Below are positions 9,251 through 18,865 of a DNA stretch of 26,353 bases, piece by piece. Position 1 is the stretch's first letter, and each line of letters begins with the position of its first letter. The position numbers and the translations under genes were made by a program. The stretch covers positions 1-26,353 of the forward strand of contig JAFLDQ010000036.1 in assembly GCA_017302355.1 (NCBI GenBank), read 5' to 3'. The notes below the pieces were generated by a model. The model had not been told where the DNA came from and ran no database searches. It saw only the letters and a program-made list of their open reading frames with translations. The DNA comes from Dechloromonas sp. (GTDB taxonomy: Bacteria; Pseudomonadota; Gammaproteobacteria; Burkholderiales; Rhodocyclaceae).

Positions 9251-9898
9251 ATGGCGCATTACGACCTCGAAGAACAGGAACAGATAGATACGCTGAAAAC
9301 CTGGTGGAAGATGTACGGCAACCTGGTGACCGGCGTCGTCGTCGCCGGTTCGCTGGCGGTGATCGGCTGGCAGGGCTGGAACTGGTATCAACGCAGCCAG
9401 GCGGCGCAGGCGTCGGCCATCTACGGCGTGCTCGAGCAGGCGGTCGCCGCGCGTGATGCGCAGAAGGTCAAGGCGGCGGCCGGTGAACTGGCCGAGAAGT
9501 TCGGCGGCACCACCTACGCGGCGCTTGGCGCACTGGTTGCCGCCCGCCAGTCCTTCGAGGCCGGCGACCTGAAGACGGCCAGGGCGCAACTGACCTGGGC
9601 GGCCGAAAACGGCGAGGACGAAATCAGGGATCTCGCCCGCCTGCGCCTGGCCTCCGTGCTGCTCGACGAAAAGGCTTACGACGAAGCCCTGAAGCAACTG
9701 GAAGCGGCGCATGCCGCGGCCTTCGCCGCCCGTTTCCTCGAACTCAAGGGCGATGTGCTGGCGGCCGCGGGCAAGAAACCCGAGGCGCGCGCGGCGTACC
9801 AGGCGGCTCTGGACAAGGGCGAGGTTCGCGAGGGCAGGGGCGGCGCCGGCCGCGAGTTGCTGCGGCAGAAGCTCGACAGCCTGGGTGAGGTGGCATGA
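9251..9898 (+). CDS. YfgM-like tetratricopeptide membrane protein
   Basis: A 215-residue inner-membrane protein of the YfgM (DUF2133/TPR_21) type. In E. coli YfgM associates with the SecYEG translocon and the chaperone PpiD, and helps hand over periplasmic proteins. Here a short cytoplasmic start rich in acidic residues (YDLEEQEQIDTLKTWWK) precedes one membrane span at about residues 23-42. Helical TPR-like repeats follow: 'YGVLEQAVAARDAQKV', 'ARLRLASVLLDEKAYDEAL', and 'LELKGDVLAAAGKKPEARAAY'. The start lies four bases after the hisS stop with a GAGGAA element upstream. Its place between hisS and bamB is the same as in E. coli and supports the call. Confidence 0.9.
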   Translation: MAHYDLEEQEQIDTLKTWWKMYGNLVTGVVVAGSLAVIGWQGWNWYQRSQAAQASAIYGVLEQAVAARDAQKVKAAAGELAEKFGGTTYAALGALVAARQSFEAGDLKTARAQLTWAAENGEDEIRDLARLRLASVLLDEKAYDEALKQLEAAHAAAFAARFLELKGDVLAAAGKKPEARAAYQAALDKGEVREGRGGAGRELLRQKLDSLGEVA

Positions 9899-11058
9899 TG
9901 ACGCCGCGCCTTGTCCCGTTGCTGGCGTTCGCCAGCCTGTTCGCCGGCGGCTGCTCGACCATGTCGGACGCCATCGATTCGATCAATCCCTTCGCCTCGT
10001 CGGGGCCGAAGATGGCCAAGCTCGAAGCGGTCACCCCGACCATCGACGTCCGCGAGCAATGGTCGGCGAGCGCCGGCAAGGCTGGCGACTACGTGTTCAG
10101 GCCGGCGGTGGTCGGCGACGCGGTCTTCGTTGCCGCCCGCAACGGCGAGATCAGCAAGCTGGTTGACGGGCGCCGGGAGTGGACGATCAACGCCGGACAA
10201 CCGCTGTCGGCCGGCGTCGGCGCCGATTCCCGCCTGGTGGTGGTGGCGACGGGCAAGGGCGAGGTGCTGGCATTCGCCGCCAGCGACGGTCAGCCGCGGT
10301 GGACTGCCAAGGTTTCGAGCGAGGTCCTGGCGGCGCCGGCGGTCGGGGCCGACGGCGTCGTCGTCAAGAGCGGCGACAATCGGGTGGTGCTGCTCGATGC
10401 CGCCGATGGCGGCCGCAAGTGGGTCTACCAGCGGTCGACGCCGACGCTTTCGCTGCGCAGCGCGGCGCCGCCGGTTTTTGCCGACCGGTTCGTCTTTGTC
10501 GGCTTCCCCGGCGGCAAGCTGGTCGCCCTGGCAATGCAGAATGGCGCTCCGGTCTGGGAGGGGCCGGTCGCTTCGCCCAAGGGGGCGACCGAACTCGATC
10601 GCGTGGCCGATATCGTCTCGGTGCCGGTCATCGACGGACGGCAGATCTGTTCGGTGGCCTTCCAGGGCAGGGTCGCCTGTTTCGACATGGGTCAGGGCGG
10701 CGCGCTGCTTTGGGCGCGTGACATTTCGTCGGCGGCGGGGCTGGCGCTCAGCGACCGCTACCTGTTCGTCACCGACGAGCGCGGCGCCGTGCATGCGCTC
10801 GATCGCACCTCGGGATCGAGCCTGTGGAAGCAGGACAAACTGCTCAATCGCCGGGTTTCCGGCCCGGCCGTCCAGGGCCGCGTGGTCGCCGTCGGCGATG
10901 CCGAGGGAGTGGTCCATTTTCTGGGGCGCGACGACGGCAGCTTCGTGGCGCGCCAGAAGACCGACGGCGCGCCGATCCGCACACCGGTCCAGACGCTGGG
11001 TGCGGGCTTCCTGGTGCAGACCAGCGGCGGCAATGTCAGCGCGATCGAGGCGCGATGA
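9895..11058 (+). CDS. bamB: Outer membrane protein assembly factor BamB
   Basis: A lipoprotein of the BAM complex that inserts beta-barrel proteins into the outer membrane. Of 387 residues, the first 20 form a lipoprotein signal ending FAGGC, with Cys20 the probable acylated residue. The rest is a beta-propeller of PQQ-like repeats, each with a 'G..V....G.V.ALDA.+G...W' pattern, for example '[16 protein letters not shown]' and '[16 protein letters not shown]'. Both ATGs at the start (9895 and 9898) are possible; GAGG lies four and seven bases before them respectively, so the second may be the true start. The gene overlaps the yfgM-like stop upstream and the der start downstream, which implies coupled translation in the conserved yfgM-bamB-der order. 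Confidence 0.95.
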   Translation: MMTPRLVPLLAFASLFAGGCSTMSDAIDSINPFASSGPKMAKLEAVTPTIDVREQWSASAGKAGDYVFRPAVVGDAVFVAARNGEISKLVDGRREWTINAGQPLSAGVGADSRLVVVATGKGEVLAFAASDGQPRWTAKVSSEVLAAPAVGADGVVVKSGDNRVVLLDAADGGRKWVYQRSTPTLSLRSAAPPVFADRFVFVGFPGGKLVALAMQNGAPVWEGPVASPKGATELDRVADIVSVPVIDGRQICSVAFQGRVACFDMGQGGALLWARDISSAAGLALSDRYLFVTDERGAVHALDRTSGSSLWKQDKLLNRRVSGPAVQGRVVAVGDAEGVVHFLGRDDGSFVARQKTDGAPIRTPVQTLGAGFLVQTSGGNVSAIEAR

Positions 11059-12386
11059 AGCCGACCCTCGTTCTGGTCGGCCGCCCCAATGTCGGCAAGT
11101 CGACGCTGTTCAATCGCCTGACGCGCTCGCGTGACGCCCTCGTCGCCGACCTGCCGGGGCTGACCCGCGACCGCCATTACGGGCACGGAAAACTCGGGAG
11201 CAAGCCCTATCTGGTGGTCGACACCGGCGGCTTCGAACCGCTGGCCAAGGACGGCATCGTGCACCAGATGGCGCGCCAGGCCGAGCAGGCCATCGCCGAA
11301 GCCGATGCGGTGATCTTCGTCGTCGATGGCCGCTCCGGCGTGACCCCGGTCGACAAGGAAATTGCCGACAAGCTGCGCCGCGCGGGGCGGCCGGTGGTGG
11401 TTGCGGTCAACAAGGCGGAAGGCATGAAATCCGGCATGGTCGAGGCGGATTTTCACGAACTCGGCCTCGGCGAGCCGAACGCCATTTCCGCCGCGCACGG
11501 CGAAGGGGTCCGCGGTCTGGTCGACCTGGCGCTCGCCTCGTTTCCCGAGCCGGAAGAGGACGAGGAGAAATCCGCGGCGGTGCGGGTGGCGATTGTCGGT
11601 CGCCCGAATGTCGGCAAGTCGACGCTGATCAACACCCTGCTCGGCGAGGAGCGGGTGATCGCGTTCGACGCGCCGGGAACGACGCGTGATTCGATCGAGA
11701 TCGATTTCGAACGCGGCGGGCGCCAGTACGTGCTCGTCGATACGGCCGGCATGCGCAAGCGCGGTAAGGTATTCGAGTCGGTCGAGAAATTCTCGGTGGT
11801 CAAGACGCTGAAGTCGATCGAGGAAGCCAACGTCGTCATTTTGATGGTCGATGCCCAGGCCGACGTCTCGGACCAGGACGCCCGCATCGCCGACTTCATC
11901 GTGCAGTCCGGGCGGGCGCTGGTGGTCGCGGTCAACAAGTGGGACGGGCTCGATTCGCATGTCCGCGAGCAGACCCGCGCCATCCTCCAGCGCAAGCTGA
12001 AGTTCCTCGACTTCGCCAAGTTCCATTTCATCTCGGCCAAGCGCAACGTCGGACTCGAGGCCCTCTTCCGTTCGGTCAATGCCGCCTATGCCGCGGCGAT
12101 GACCAGCCTGTCCACGCCGCGTCTGACGCGCGTGCTGGCCGATGCGGTGGCCCGGCAGCCGCCGCCGCGGCATGGCATGTTCCGGCCGAAGCCGCGTTAT
12201 GCCCACCAGGGGGGATCCAATCCGCCGATCATCGTGGTCCATGGCAATGCCGTCGATCAGATCGGGGACAGCTACCGGCGCTACCTGGAAAGCACGTTTC
12301 GCGAAGCATTCAAGCTGCAGGGCACGCCGTTGCGCATCCAGTTCGTCACCGGCAGGAATCCCTTTGCCGACCAGGGCAAGACGTAA
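11055..12386 (+). CDS. der: Ribosome biogenesis GTPase Der (EngA)
   Basis: An essential GTPase with two tandem G domains that assists 50S subunit assembly. The product has 443 residues, typical for Betaproteobacteria and shorter than the 490 of E. coli. The first P-loop is GRPNVGKS at residues 9-16, with DTGGF and NKAE as G3 and G4. The second is GRPNVGKS at 182-189, with DTAGM and NKWD. The C-terminal KH-like domain holds '[20 protein letters not shown]', the usual KH-domain 'K..Y..Q....PP' core. The ATG overlaps the bamB stop. Downstream comes a 74-base gap with a promoter and then hfq. Confidence 0.97.
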   Translation: MKPTLVLVGRPNVGKSTLFNRLTRSRDALVADLPGLTRDRHYGHGKLGSKPYLVVDTGGFEPLAKDGIVHQMARQAEQAIAEADAVIFVVDGRSGVTPVDKEIADKLRRAGRPVVVAVNKAEGMKSGMVEADFHELGLGEPNAISAAHGEGVRGLVDLALASFPEPEEDEEKSAAVRVAIVGRPNVGKSTLINTLLGEERVIAFDAPGTTRDSIEIDFERGGRQYVLVDTAGMRKRGKVFESVEKFSVVKTLKSIEEANVVILMVDAQADVSDQDARIADFIVQSGRALVVAVNKWDGLDSHVREQTRAILQRKLKFLDFAKFHFISAKRNVGLEALFRSVNAAYAAAMTSLSTPRLTRVLADAVARQPPPRHGMFRPKPRYAHQGGSNPPIIVVHGNAVDQIGDSYRRYLESTFREAFKLQGTPLRIQFVTGRNPFADQGKT

Positions 12387-12391
12387 AAACC

Positions 12392-12421
12392 TTGGCATCC
12401 CGAGGCAAACTTGGGTACATT
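12392..12421 (+). promoter_or_regulatory. Probable sigma-70 promoter of hfq
   Basis: TTGGCA at 12392-12397 and TACATT at 12416-12421 are separated by 18 bases, just after the der stop and about 40 bases before the hfq start. Four or five of six positions match each consensus box. This would give hfq and the hflX-hflK-hflC genes a promoter separate from the upstream run. The match is by eye only. Confidence 0.45.
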
Positions 12422-12442
12422 AGTAAACTCATAACAACATGA

Positions 12443-12697
<255 letters not shown>

Positions 12698-12760
12698 TCG
12701 GCGCATCATCATTTCCCCGTCCGTGTGGCGGGCCCGCGGTTCCAGCTTCCGGAAATTCCC

Positions 12761-13915
12761 ATGAATGAACGTCCCGCTGCCGGCGAGCGTGCGGTGGTCG
12801 TTCAGCTTGATTTCGGCCAGGGTGATCTTGCCGATCAGCTCGAGGAAGTGCGGCTGCTGGTCGATTCGGCGGGCGGCCTGGTGGTCGCCGAAGTGTTCGG
12901 CCGGCGCCACGCCCCCGACCCGAAGACTTTCGCCGGCAAGGGCAAGGTCGAGGAGATCGCCGCCATGCTGGGGGCCGGCGAGGCGGATCTGGTCATCTTC
13001 AATCACCAGCTCTCGCCGGCGCAGGAACGCAATCTTGAGCGTGAACTCAAATGTCGCGTGATCGACCGGACCAGCCTGATCCTCGACATCTTCGCCCAGC
13101 GTGCCGCCAGCGCCGAGGGCAAGCTGCAGGTCGAACTGGCCCAGCTGGAGCACCTGTCGACCCGGCTGGTGCGCGGCTGGACCCACCTCGAGCGCCAGCG
13201 CGGCGGCATCGGCCTGCGCGGACCGGGCGAGAAGCAGTTGGAAACCGACCGCCGTCTGCTCGGCAACCGCATCAAGCTGCTCAAGGAGCGCCTGAAGAAG
13301 CTGTCGCGGCAGCGCGGCGTGCAGCGCAAGGAGCGGATGCGCGGCGACGTGCTCAATGTCTCGCTGGTCGGCTACACCAATGCCGGCAAGTCAACCCTGT
13401 TCAACGCGCTGACCCATGCCGGCGTCCTTGCCGCCGATCGGCTTTTCGCAACGCTGGATACCACGTCGCGCCGGTTGTGGATCGAGGGTGCGGGCAACGT
13501 CGTCGTTTCCGATACCGTCGGTTTCATCCGCGATCTGCCGCATTCGCTGATCGATGCCTTTCATGCCACGCTGGAAGCCGCCGCCGACGCCGACCTGCTG
13601 CTGCATGTCGTGGACAGCGCCAGCCATGCCCGCGACCAGCAGATGTTCGAGGTGAACAAGGTTCTCGAGGAAATCGGCGCCCGCAAGGTCCGGCAGCTGA
13701 TCGTCTGGAACAAGATCGACCTGACCGAGGCGGCGCCGGGAGTCGAGCGCGATGAATATGGTAATATCGCGCGCGTTCGCATCAGTGCGCGTTCCGGCGA
13801 GGGCCTGGAACTATTGCGCGAATCCCTCGCCGAATATGCCCTGGCCAAGGCCGAAACCGTCCATGACGAACTGGCCGCCGCCGCTCGCGATGCCCAACCC
13901 GATTACATTAGCTGA
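12761..13915 (+). CDS. hflX: Ribosome-splitting GTPase HflX
   Basis: A GTPase that binds the ribosome and splits stalled or heat-damaged 70S particles. Of 384 residues, the N-terminal domain (about 10-195) contains the family hallmarks 'PDPKTFAGKGKVEEI', 'DRTSLILDIFAQRA' and 'LRGPGEKQLETDRR', followed by a basic coiled-coil linker. The G domain begins with GYTNAGKS at 204-211, then TLDTTSR (switch I), DTVGFI (G3) and NKIDL (G4). The ATG was chosen over an upstream in-frame GTG at 12725 because the protein then begins with a normal HflX N-terminus and a GGAA element lies just before it. It is preceded by hfq and followed 36 bases later by hflK. Confidence 0.96.
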   Translation: MNERPAAGERAVVVQLDFGQGDLADQLEEVRLLVDSAGGLVVAEVFGRRHAPDPKTFAGKGKVEEIAAMLGAGEADLVIFNHQLSPAQERNLERELKCRVIDRTSLILDIFAQRAASAEGKLQVELAQLEHLSTRLVRGWTHLERQRGGIGLRGPGEKQLETDRRLLGNRIKLLKERLKKLSRQRGVQRKERMRGDVLNVSLVGYTNAGKSTLFNALTHAGVLAADRLFATLDTTSRRLWIEGAGNVVVSDTVGFIRDLPHSLIDAFHATLEAAADADLLLHVVDSASHARDQQMFEVNKVLEEIGARKVRQLIVWNKIDLTEAAPGVERDEYGNIARVRISARSGEGLELLRESLAEYALAKAETVHDELAAAARDAQPDYIS

Positions 13916-13951
13916 CTCCCAGACCACATGATCCCGACATTAGGAATTTTC

Positions 13952-15271
13952 ATGTCCCTCAACGACCCGCAATGGGGCAACCGTGGCGGCGACGACGGGG
14001 ACAAACCCGGCGGGGGCGGTCCGCGCCGGCCCAATCAGGGGCCGCCCGACCTCGAGGAACTGTGGCGTGACTTCAACCGCAGGCTCAACGGCATGCTCGG
14101 CAAGAAGGGTGGCGGTGGCGGCAATGGCGGCGGGGGCGGCGGGGGCGGCAATGGGCCGCGCCTGCCGCAGATCGACTTCAATCCGAAATTCCTCGGCGGC
14201 GGCGTTGGCCTGCTTGCCGCGCTGGTGGTCGTGATCTGGCTGGCTTCCGGCTTCTACATCGTCGATGCCTCGCAGCGCGGCATCGTGCTCCAGTTCGGCA
14301 AATACAAGGAGACGACCGAGCCCGGCCTGCGCTGGCGCCTGCCGTACCCGATCCAGTCGGTCGACCTGGTCAACCTGACCGGCGTGCGCACCATCGAGAT
14401 CGGCTACCGCGGCAGCGAGCGCAACAAGGTCCTGAAAGAGGCGCTGATGCTGACCGATGACGAGAACATCGTGAATATCCAGTTCGCGGTTCAGTACTTC
14501 CTCAAGGACCCGAGCGAGTACCTGTTCAACAACCGCCATCCCGAAGATGCGGTCATGGGCGCCGCCGAATCGGCTGTCCGTGAGATTGTCGGCAAGAGCC
14601 GTATGAACTTCGTTCTCTATGAGGGCCGCGAACAGATCGCCGCCCAGGCCTCCCAGCTGATGCAGGAGATCCTTGACCGCTACCAGAGCGGCATCCTGAT
14701 CTCCAAGGTCACGATGCAGAACGCCCAGCCGCCCGAGCAGGTGCAGGCGGCCTTCGACGACGCGGTGAAGGCCGGCCAGGACCGCGAGCGCCAGAAGAAC
14801 GAAGGCCAGGCCTATGCCAATGACGTCATTCCCAGGGCCAAGGGAACGTCGGCGCGTCTGATGGAGGAAGCCAGTGGCCACAAGCAGCGGGTGATCTCGA
14901 CGGCCGAGGGTGATGCCTCGCGCTTCAGGCAGGTCCAGGTCGAGTATGCCAAGGCGCCCGAGGTGACGCGTCAGCGCATGTATCTCGAAACCCTGCAACA
15001 GGTGTATGCCAATACGAGCAAGGTCCTGATCGATGCCAAGGGACAGGGGAACCTGCTCTACCTGCCGCTCGACAAGTTGCTGCAGGGGGCTGCCGCCGCT
15101 GCCGCCGCACCGGTCGCCACGGAGCCTGTCGCGGTGTCCCCGGCGCCTGCGGCGCCGTCCAGGCCAGTGCCGCAGGCATCCAATGAAGCGCCGCCGCAGC
15201 TTGATTCCATGACCGGTCAAGGCCGCGGGCGTGAGCCGGCCTTGCGCTCTCGCGACCGGGAGGCCCGTTGA
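13952..15271 (+). CDS. hflK: FtsH protease modulator HflK
   Basis: A membrane protein that with HflC forms a large periplasmic cage around FtsH and limits its proteolysis of membrane proteins. Of 439 residues, the cytoplasmic N-terminus has the typical 'NDPQWG' start and 'PPDLEELWRDFNRRLNGMLG' helix, then a glycine-rich stretch (53-68), then one membrane span at about 85-104. The SPFH/band-7 domain follows, with 'VDASQRGIVLQFGKYKETTEPGLRW' at its start and an Ala/Glu-rich coiled coil around 'EGQAYANDVIPRAKG'. A Pro/Ala-rich tail closes the protein. The start was chosen because AGGA lies close upstream; an ATG at 13928 in the same frame has no such signal. The stop overlaps hflC by one base (TGATG). 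Confidence 0.95.
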   Translation: MSLNDPQWGNRGGDDGDKPGGGGPRRPNQGPPDLEELWRDFNRRLNGMLGKKGGGGGNGGGGGGGGNGPRLPQIDFNPKFLGGGVGLLAALVVVIWLASGFYIVDASQRGIVLQFGKYKETTEPGLRWRLPYPIQSVDLVNLTGVRTIEIGYRGSERNKVLKEALMLTDDENIVNIQFAVQYFLKDPSEYLFNNRHPEDAVMGAAESAVREIVGKSRMNFVLYEGREQIAAQASQLMQEILDRYQSGILISKVTMQNAQPPEQVQAAFDDAVKAGQDRERQKNEGQAYANDVIPRAKGTSARLMEEASGHKQRVISTAEGDASRFRQVQVEYAKAPEVTRQRMYLETLQQVYANTSKVLIDAKGQGNLLYLPLDKLLQGAAAAAAAPVATEPVAVSPAPAAPSRPVPQASNEAPPQLDSMTGQGRGREPALRSRDREAR

Positions 15272-16158
15272 TGAACTCGAGATTCAACTTGCTGGCGGCG
15301 ATTGTCGTGACCGTTCTGGTCGTCGTCGCCATGTCGATGTTTACCGTCGATCAGCGTCAGTACGCGCTGGTTTTCCAGTTGGGTGAAGTCAAGCGGATCA
15401 TCACCGAGCCGGGTCTGAACTTCAAGATCCCGATGATCCAGAATGTCCGCTATTTCGACCGGCGCATCCTGACCCTGGACAACAACGATCCGGAGCGCTT
15501 CATCACGTCCGAGAAGAAGAACGTCCTGGTCGACTCGTTTGTCAAGTGGCGGATCATCGACCCCAAGCTCTACTACATTTCGGTCGGTGGCGATGAGGCG
15601 CGTGCGAAGACCCGCCTGAACCAGACGGTGAACGCCGGCCTGCGCGAGGAATTCGGCAAGCGCACGGTGCATGACGTGATCTCCGGCGAGCGCGACCGGA
15701 TCATGGAAGACATGCGGATCAAGGCCGATGCCGATGCGCGCAAGATCGGCGTACAGATCGTCGACGTGCGGCTGAAAAGGGTCGAGCTGCCGAACGAAGT
15801 GAGCGAGGCTGTCTATCGCCGCATGGAGGCCGAACGCAAGCGGGTCGCCAACGAACTGCGATCCGAAGGAGCGGCCGAAGCCGAGAAGATCCGCGCCGAT
15901 GCCGATCGCCAGCGCGAGATCATCATCGCCAACGCCTATCGCGATGCCCAGAAGATCAAGGGCGAGGGCGACGCCCAGGCCACGGCCATCTACGCGCAGG
16001 CGTTCAGCCAGAACCCCGAGTTCTATGCCTTCTACCGCAGCCTGGAAGCCTATCGCGGCAGCTTCCGGAACAAGAGCGACGTGCTGGTGGTGGAACCCGG
16101 CTCCGATTTCTTCAAGTACATGAAGGGCACCGGGCGCGGGAACGACAAGGGCAAATGA
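15271..16158 (+). CDS. hflC: FtsH protease modulator HflC
   Basis: Partner of HflK in the SPFH-family cage around FtsH. The length is 295 residues: a signal-anchor span at about 5-24, then the band-7 domain beginning '[20 protein letters not shown]' and containing '[26 protein letters not shown]', and then the charged coiled coil ([29 protein letters not shown]). The C-terminus '[18 protein letters not shown]' is typical of HflC. GGGAGG lies seven bases before the ATG. It overlaps hflK upstream and the DUF2065 gene downstream, so the three genes are probably made in fixed proportion. Confidence 0.96.
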   Translation: MNSRFNLLAAIVVTVLVVVAMSMFTVDQRQYALVFQLGEVKRIITEPGLNFKIPMIQNVRYFDRRILTLDNNDPERFITSEKKNVLVDSFVKWRIIDPKLYYISVGGDEARAKTRLNQTVNAGLREEFGKRTVHDVISGERDRIMEDMRIKADADARKIGVQIVDVRLKRVELPNEVSEAVYRRMEAERKRVANELRSEGAAEAEKIRADADRQREIIIANAYRDAQKIKGEGDAQATAIYAQAFSQNPEFYAFYRSLEAYRGSFRNKSDVLVVEPGSDFFKYMKGTGRGNDKGK

Positions 16159-16340
16159 CCTCGACGCTGCTGCTGGCCTTCGCGCTGATGCTGGTGCTCG
16201 AAGGGATCATGCCCTTCATCGCGCCGGCTGCCTGGCGCGAGACTTTCCGCCGCCTCGTTCAACTCACCGACGGGCAGATCCGCTTCATCGGCCTCACCTC
16301 GATGATCGTCGGCCTGATCCTGCTCATGGTTCTCTCATGA
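16155..16340 (+). CDS. DUF2065 membrane miniprotein
   Basis: A 61-residue protein with two membrane spans (about 3-22 and 43-60) joined by a short cytoplasmic or periplasmic loop containing '[23 protein letters not shown]'. This W.......L......IR..G pattern is the DUF2065 (YjeT-like) signature. The gene starts inside the hflC stop and its stop overlaps the hisZ start, both as ATGA. Its constant place directly after hflC suggests a link with the HflKC-FtsH complex, but no function is established that I know of. Confidence 0.9.
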   Translation: MTSTLLLAFALMLVLEGIMPFIAPAAWRETFRRLVQLTDGQIRFIGLTSMIVGLILLMVLS

Positions 16341-17491
16341 ACTGGCTGTTGCCCGAATACATCGCCGACGCCCTTCCGGCCGAGGCCGATCGCATCGAGC
16401 GCCTGCGCCGGACCTTGCTCGACCATTTCCGCGGTCACGGTTTCGAATTCGTCATGCCGCCGATGCTCGAATACCTCGAGTCGCTGCTGACCGGCGCCGG
16501 CCAGGATCTCAATCTGCGTACCTTCAAGCTGGTCGACCAGCTTACCGGGCGCACCATGGGGGTGCGTGCCGACATCACGCCGCAGGCGGCGCGCATCGAC
16601 GCCCATCTGCTCAACCATCGCGGAGTCACGCGCCTGTGCTATTGCGGCAGCGTGCTGCACGCCATGCCGGCGACCATTTCCGCCAGCCGCGAACCGGTGC
16701 AGATCGGCGCCGAACTCTATGGCCATGCCGGGATCGCCGCCGATCTCGCGGTGATTCGTCTGCTCGCGGGCGCGCTGAAGACGATCCAGGTGGCGGTGAG
16801 CCGGATCGATCTCGGCCACGTAGGCATCTTCCGCGCCCTGGCCGAGGCTGCCGGGCTGCCGCGGGAATCCGAAGGGACGCTGCTCGCCCTGCTCCAGGCC
16901 AAGGATGTTCCGGGCCTGATCGCGGCGTGCGCCGAGGTGCCCGCACCGTTCCGGGAGGCCCTGCAGCGCCTGCCGCAACTGTATGGCGGCGTCGAAGTGC
17001 TCGACCGCGCCGCCGCCGAACTGCCGGCGCTCCCGGCCATCACCGCGGCGCTCGCCGATTTGCGTCATCTCGTCGTGCTCGCTGGCGACCTGCCGTTTTC
17101 GCTCGATCTTTCCGACCTGCGCGGCTATCACTATCACAATGGCGTCGTCTTTGCCGCCTACTGCCCCGGCTACCCGGCGGCGGTCGCGTTGGGCGGCCGC
17201 TACGACGGCGCCGGCAGGGTCTTCGGACGGGCGCGTCCGGCAACCGGCTTTTCGATGGACCTGCGCGAAGTGGCGCGCCTGGCGCCGGCCGGCAGGCCGT
17301 CGCGGGCCATCCTGGCGCCGCAGGTCGGGCATGACGCGAAACTCGCCGCGCACATTGCCGCGCTGCGCGGGCAGGGGGAAATCGTCGTCGAACTGCTGCC
17401 GGACGAAACCGCCTGCGAAGGGCCGGTCTGCGACAGAAAACTGGCGCAGGCCGGCGAGGACTGGATCATCGAAGCAATACAAGAGGACTAG
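16337..17491 (+). CDS. hisZ: ATP phosphoribosyltransferase regulatory subunit HisZ
   Basis: A catalytically inactive relative of histidyl-tRNA synthetase that pairs with the short form of HisG to make the first enzyme of histidine synthesis, and mediates feedback inhibition by histidine. The length is 384 residues, shorter than HisRS because the anticodon-binding domain is missing. It begins '[23 protein letters not shown]', typical of HisZ. It keeps a degenerate catalytic fold: '[16 protein letters not shown]' in place of the HisRS 'LRPEGTAG' region, '[15 protein letters not shown]', and '[26 protein letters not shown]' in place of motif 3. Neither the motif-2 FRHE arginine block nor a G.ER motif 3 is kept, which supports HisZ over HisS. 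It starts inside the DUF2065 stop and has no clear ribosome binding site, so translation is likely coupled. Confidence 0.95.
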   Translation: MNWLLPEYIADALPAEADRIERLRRTLLDHFRGHGFEFVMPPMLEYLESLLTGAGQDLNLRTFKLVDQLTGRTMGVRADITPQAARIDAHLLNHRGVTRLCYCGSVLHAMPATISASREPVQIGAELYGHAGIAADLAVIRLLAGALKTIQVAVSRIDLGHVGIFRALAEAAGLPRESEGTLLALLQAKDVPGLIAACAEVPAPFREALQRLPQLYGGVEVLDRAAAELPALPAITAALADLRHLVVLAGDLPFSLDLSDLRGYHYHNGVVFAAYCPGYPAAVALGGRYDGAGRVFGRARPATGFSMDLREVARLAPAGRPSRAILAPQVGHDAKLAAHIAALRGQGEIVVELLPDETACEGPVCDRKLAQAGEDWIIEAIQED

Positions 17492-17493
17492 AC

Positions 17494-18801
17494 ATGGCCA
17501 AGAATGTCATCGTGGTCGGCACCCAGTGGGGTGACGAGGGGAAGGGCAAGATCGTCGACTGGCTGACCGACCATGCCCAGGGGGTCGTCCGCTTCCAGGG
17601 CGGGCACAATGCCGGCCACACGCTGGTTGTCGGCGAACAGGTCTACAAGCTGAATCTGGTGCCCTCGGGCATCGTCCACGACGGGGTCAAATGCTACATC
17701 GGCAACGGGGTGGTGCTCGACATCCATCACCTGCTGGCCGAAATCGCCGAACTGGAGAAGGGCGGCATCGAAGTCCGCTCGCGGCTCAAGATCAGTCCCG
17801 GTTGTCCGATCATCCTGCCCTACCATTCCGCCATCGACAAGGCGCGCGAGGATGCCAAGGCCGGCGACAAGAAGATCGGCACGACCGGCAAGGGCATCGG
17901 CCCGACCTACGAGGACAAGGTTTCGCGGCGCGGGCTGCGGATCTACGACCTGTTTCATCCGGAACGCTTCGCCGGGAAACTGCAGGAAGTCCTGGAATAT
18001 CACAACTTCGTGCTGACCGAGTATTTCAGGGCGCCCGCGGTCGACTACCGCATGGTGCTCGATCAGGCGATGGCCGACGCCGAGCAGATCCGTCCGCTGG
18101 TGGCCGATGTTTCGGCGGCGCTGTACGCGGCCAATCAGGCCGGCCAGAATCTGCTGTTCGAGGGCGCGCAGGGCACCCTGCTCGATATCGACCATGGCAC
18201 CTACCCGTTCGTGACGTCGTCGAACTGCGTCGCCGGTCAGGCTTCCGCCGGCGCCGGCATCGGTCCCGGCATGCTGCATTACGTGCTGGGCATCACCAAG
18301 GCGTACTGTACCCGCGTCGGCGGCGGCCCCTTCCCGAGCGAACTCGACATCGACACCGCCGGCGCACCGGGCTACCAGATGTCGCAGGTCGGCAGGGAGT
18401 TCGGCACCGTCACCGGGCGCAAGCGCCGCTGCGGCTGGTTCGATGCGGCGGCGCTGCGCCGTTCCGGGCGCATCAACGGCCTGACCGGGCTGTGCATCAC
18501 CAAGCTCGACGTTCTCGACGGTCTCGCCGAACTGAGGATCTGCAACGGTTACCGTCTCGACGGCAAGGTTCTCGATCTGCTGCCGATCGGCGCCGATGAA
18601 GTCGCGCGCTGCGAGCCGATCTACGAGACGATGCCCGGCTGGCCGGAAACGACCTTCGGCGCCAGGCGCTGGCAGGATCTGCCGGCCAATGCCCAAGCCT
18701 ATCTCAATCGCCTGGAGGAGCTTTGTCAGGTGCCGGTTGCCATCATCTCGACCGGACCCGAGCGCGACGAGACCATCCTCAGGCAGCATCCCTTCGAGTG
18801 A
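17494..18801 (+). CDS. purA: Adenylosuccinate synthetase
   Basis: Joins IMP and aspartate using GTP to form adenylosuccinate, the committed step to AMP. The protein has 435 residues, the normal length. The N-terminal GTP-binding loop is [16 protein letters not shown] with the catalytic Asp in WGDEGKGK, followed by [12 protein letters not shown] with the catalytic histidine. Further signatures are '[14 protein letters not shown]', '[24 protein letters not shown]' and '[16 protein letters not shown]' near the C-terminus. AGAGGA lies six to seven bases before the ATG, and only two bases separate it from the hisZ stop. It is the last gene of the plus-strand run; a GC-rich hairpin follows 35 bases later. 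Confidence 0.98.
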   Translation: MAKNVIVVGTQWGDEGKGKIVDWLTDHAQGVVRFQGGHNAGHTLVVGEQVYKLNLVPSGIVHDGVKCYIGNGVVLDIHHLLAEIAELEKGGIEVRSRLKISPGCPIILPYHSAIDKAREDAKAGDKKIGTTGKGIGPTYEDKVSRRGLRIYDLFHPERFAGKLQEVLEYHNFVLTEYFRAPAVDYRMVLDQAMADAEQIRPLVADVSAALYAANQAGQNLLFEGAQGTLLDIDHGTYPFVTSSNCVAGQASAGAGIGPGMLHYVLGITKAYCTRVGGGPFPSELDIDTAGAPGYQMSQVGREFGTVTGRKRRCGWFDAAALRRSGRINGLTGLCITKLDVLDGLAELRICNGYRLDGKVLDLLPIGADEVARCEPIYETMPGWPETTFGARRWQDLPANAQAYLNRLEELCQVPVAIISTGPERDETILRQHPFE

Positions 18802-18836
18802 TCTCCGGCTGGCGCCGCCCCGCGCCTGGGGACTTG

Positions 18837-18858
18837 CGCCGCCGCTTCACCGGCGGCG
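18837..18858. terminator. GC-rich hairpin between convergent genes
   Basis: An eight-base perfect stem (CGCCGCCG / CGGCGGCG) with a six-base loop lies between the end of purA and the convergent end of the peptidase gene. There is no T-tract on either strand, so it would be at best a weak or Rho-assisted terminator for both directions. Confidence 0.35.
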
Positions 18859-18865
18859 GGTGCGG

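Noticed and set aside
10758..12398. Long minus-strand frame of 546 codons
   Set aside because: It lies opposite bamB and der, both certain genes, and shows no recognisable domain; codon bias of der explains it.
16337..17491. A second histidyl-tRNA synthetase
   Set aside because: The anticodon domain and the motif 2 and motif 3 catalytic residues are missing, so HisZ fits better.
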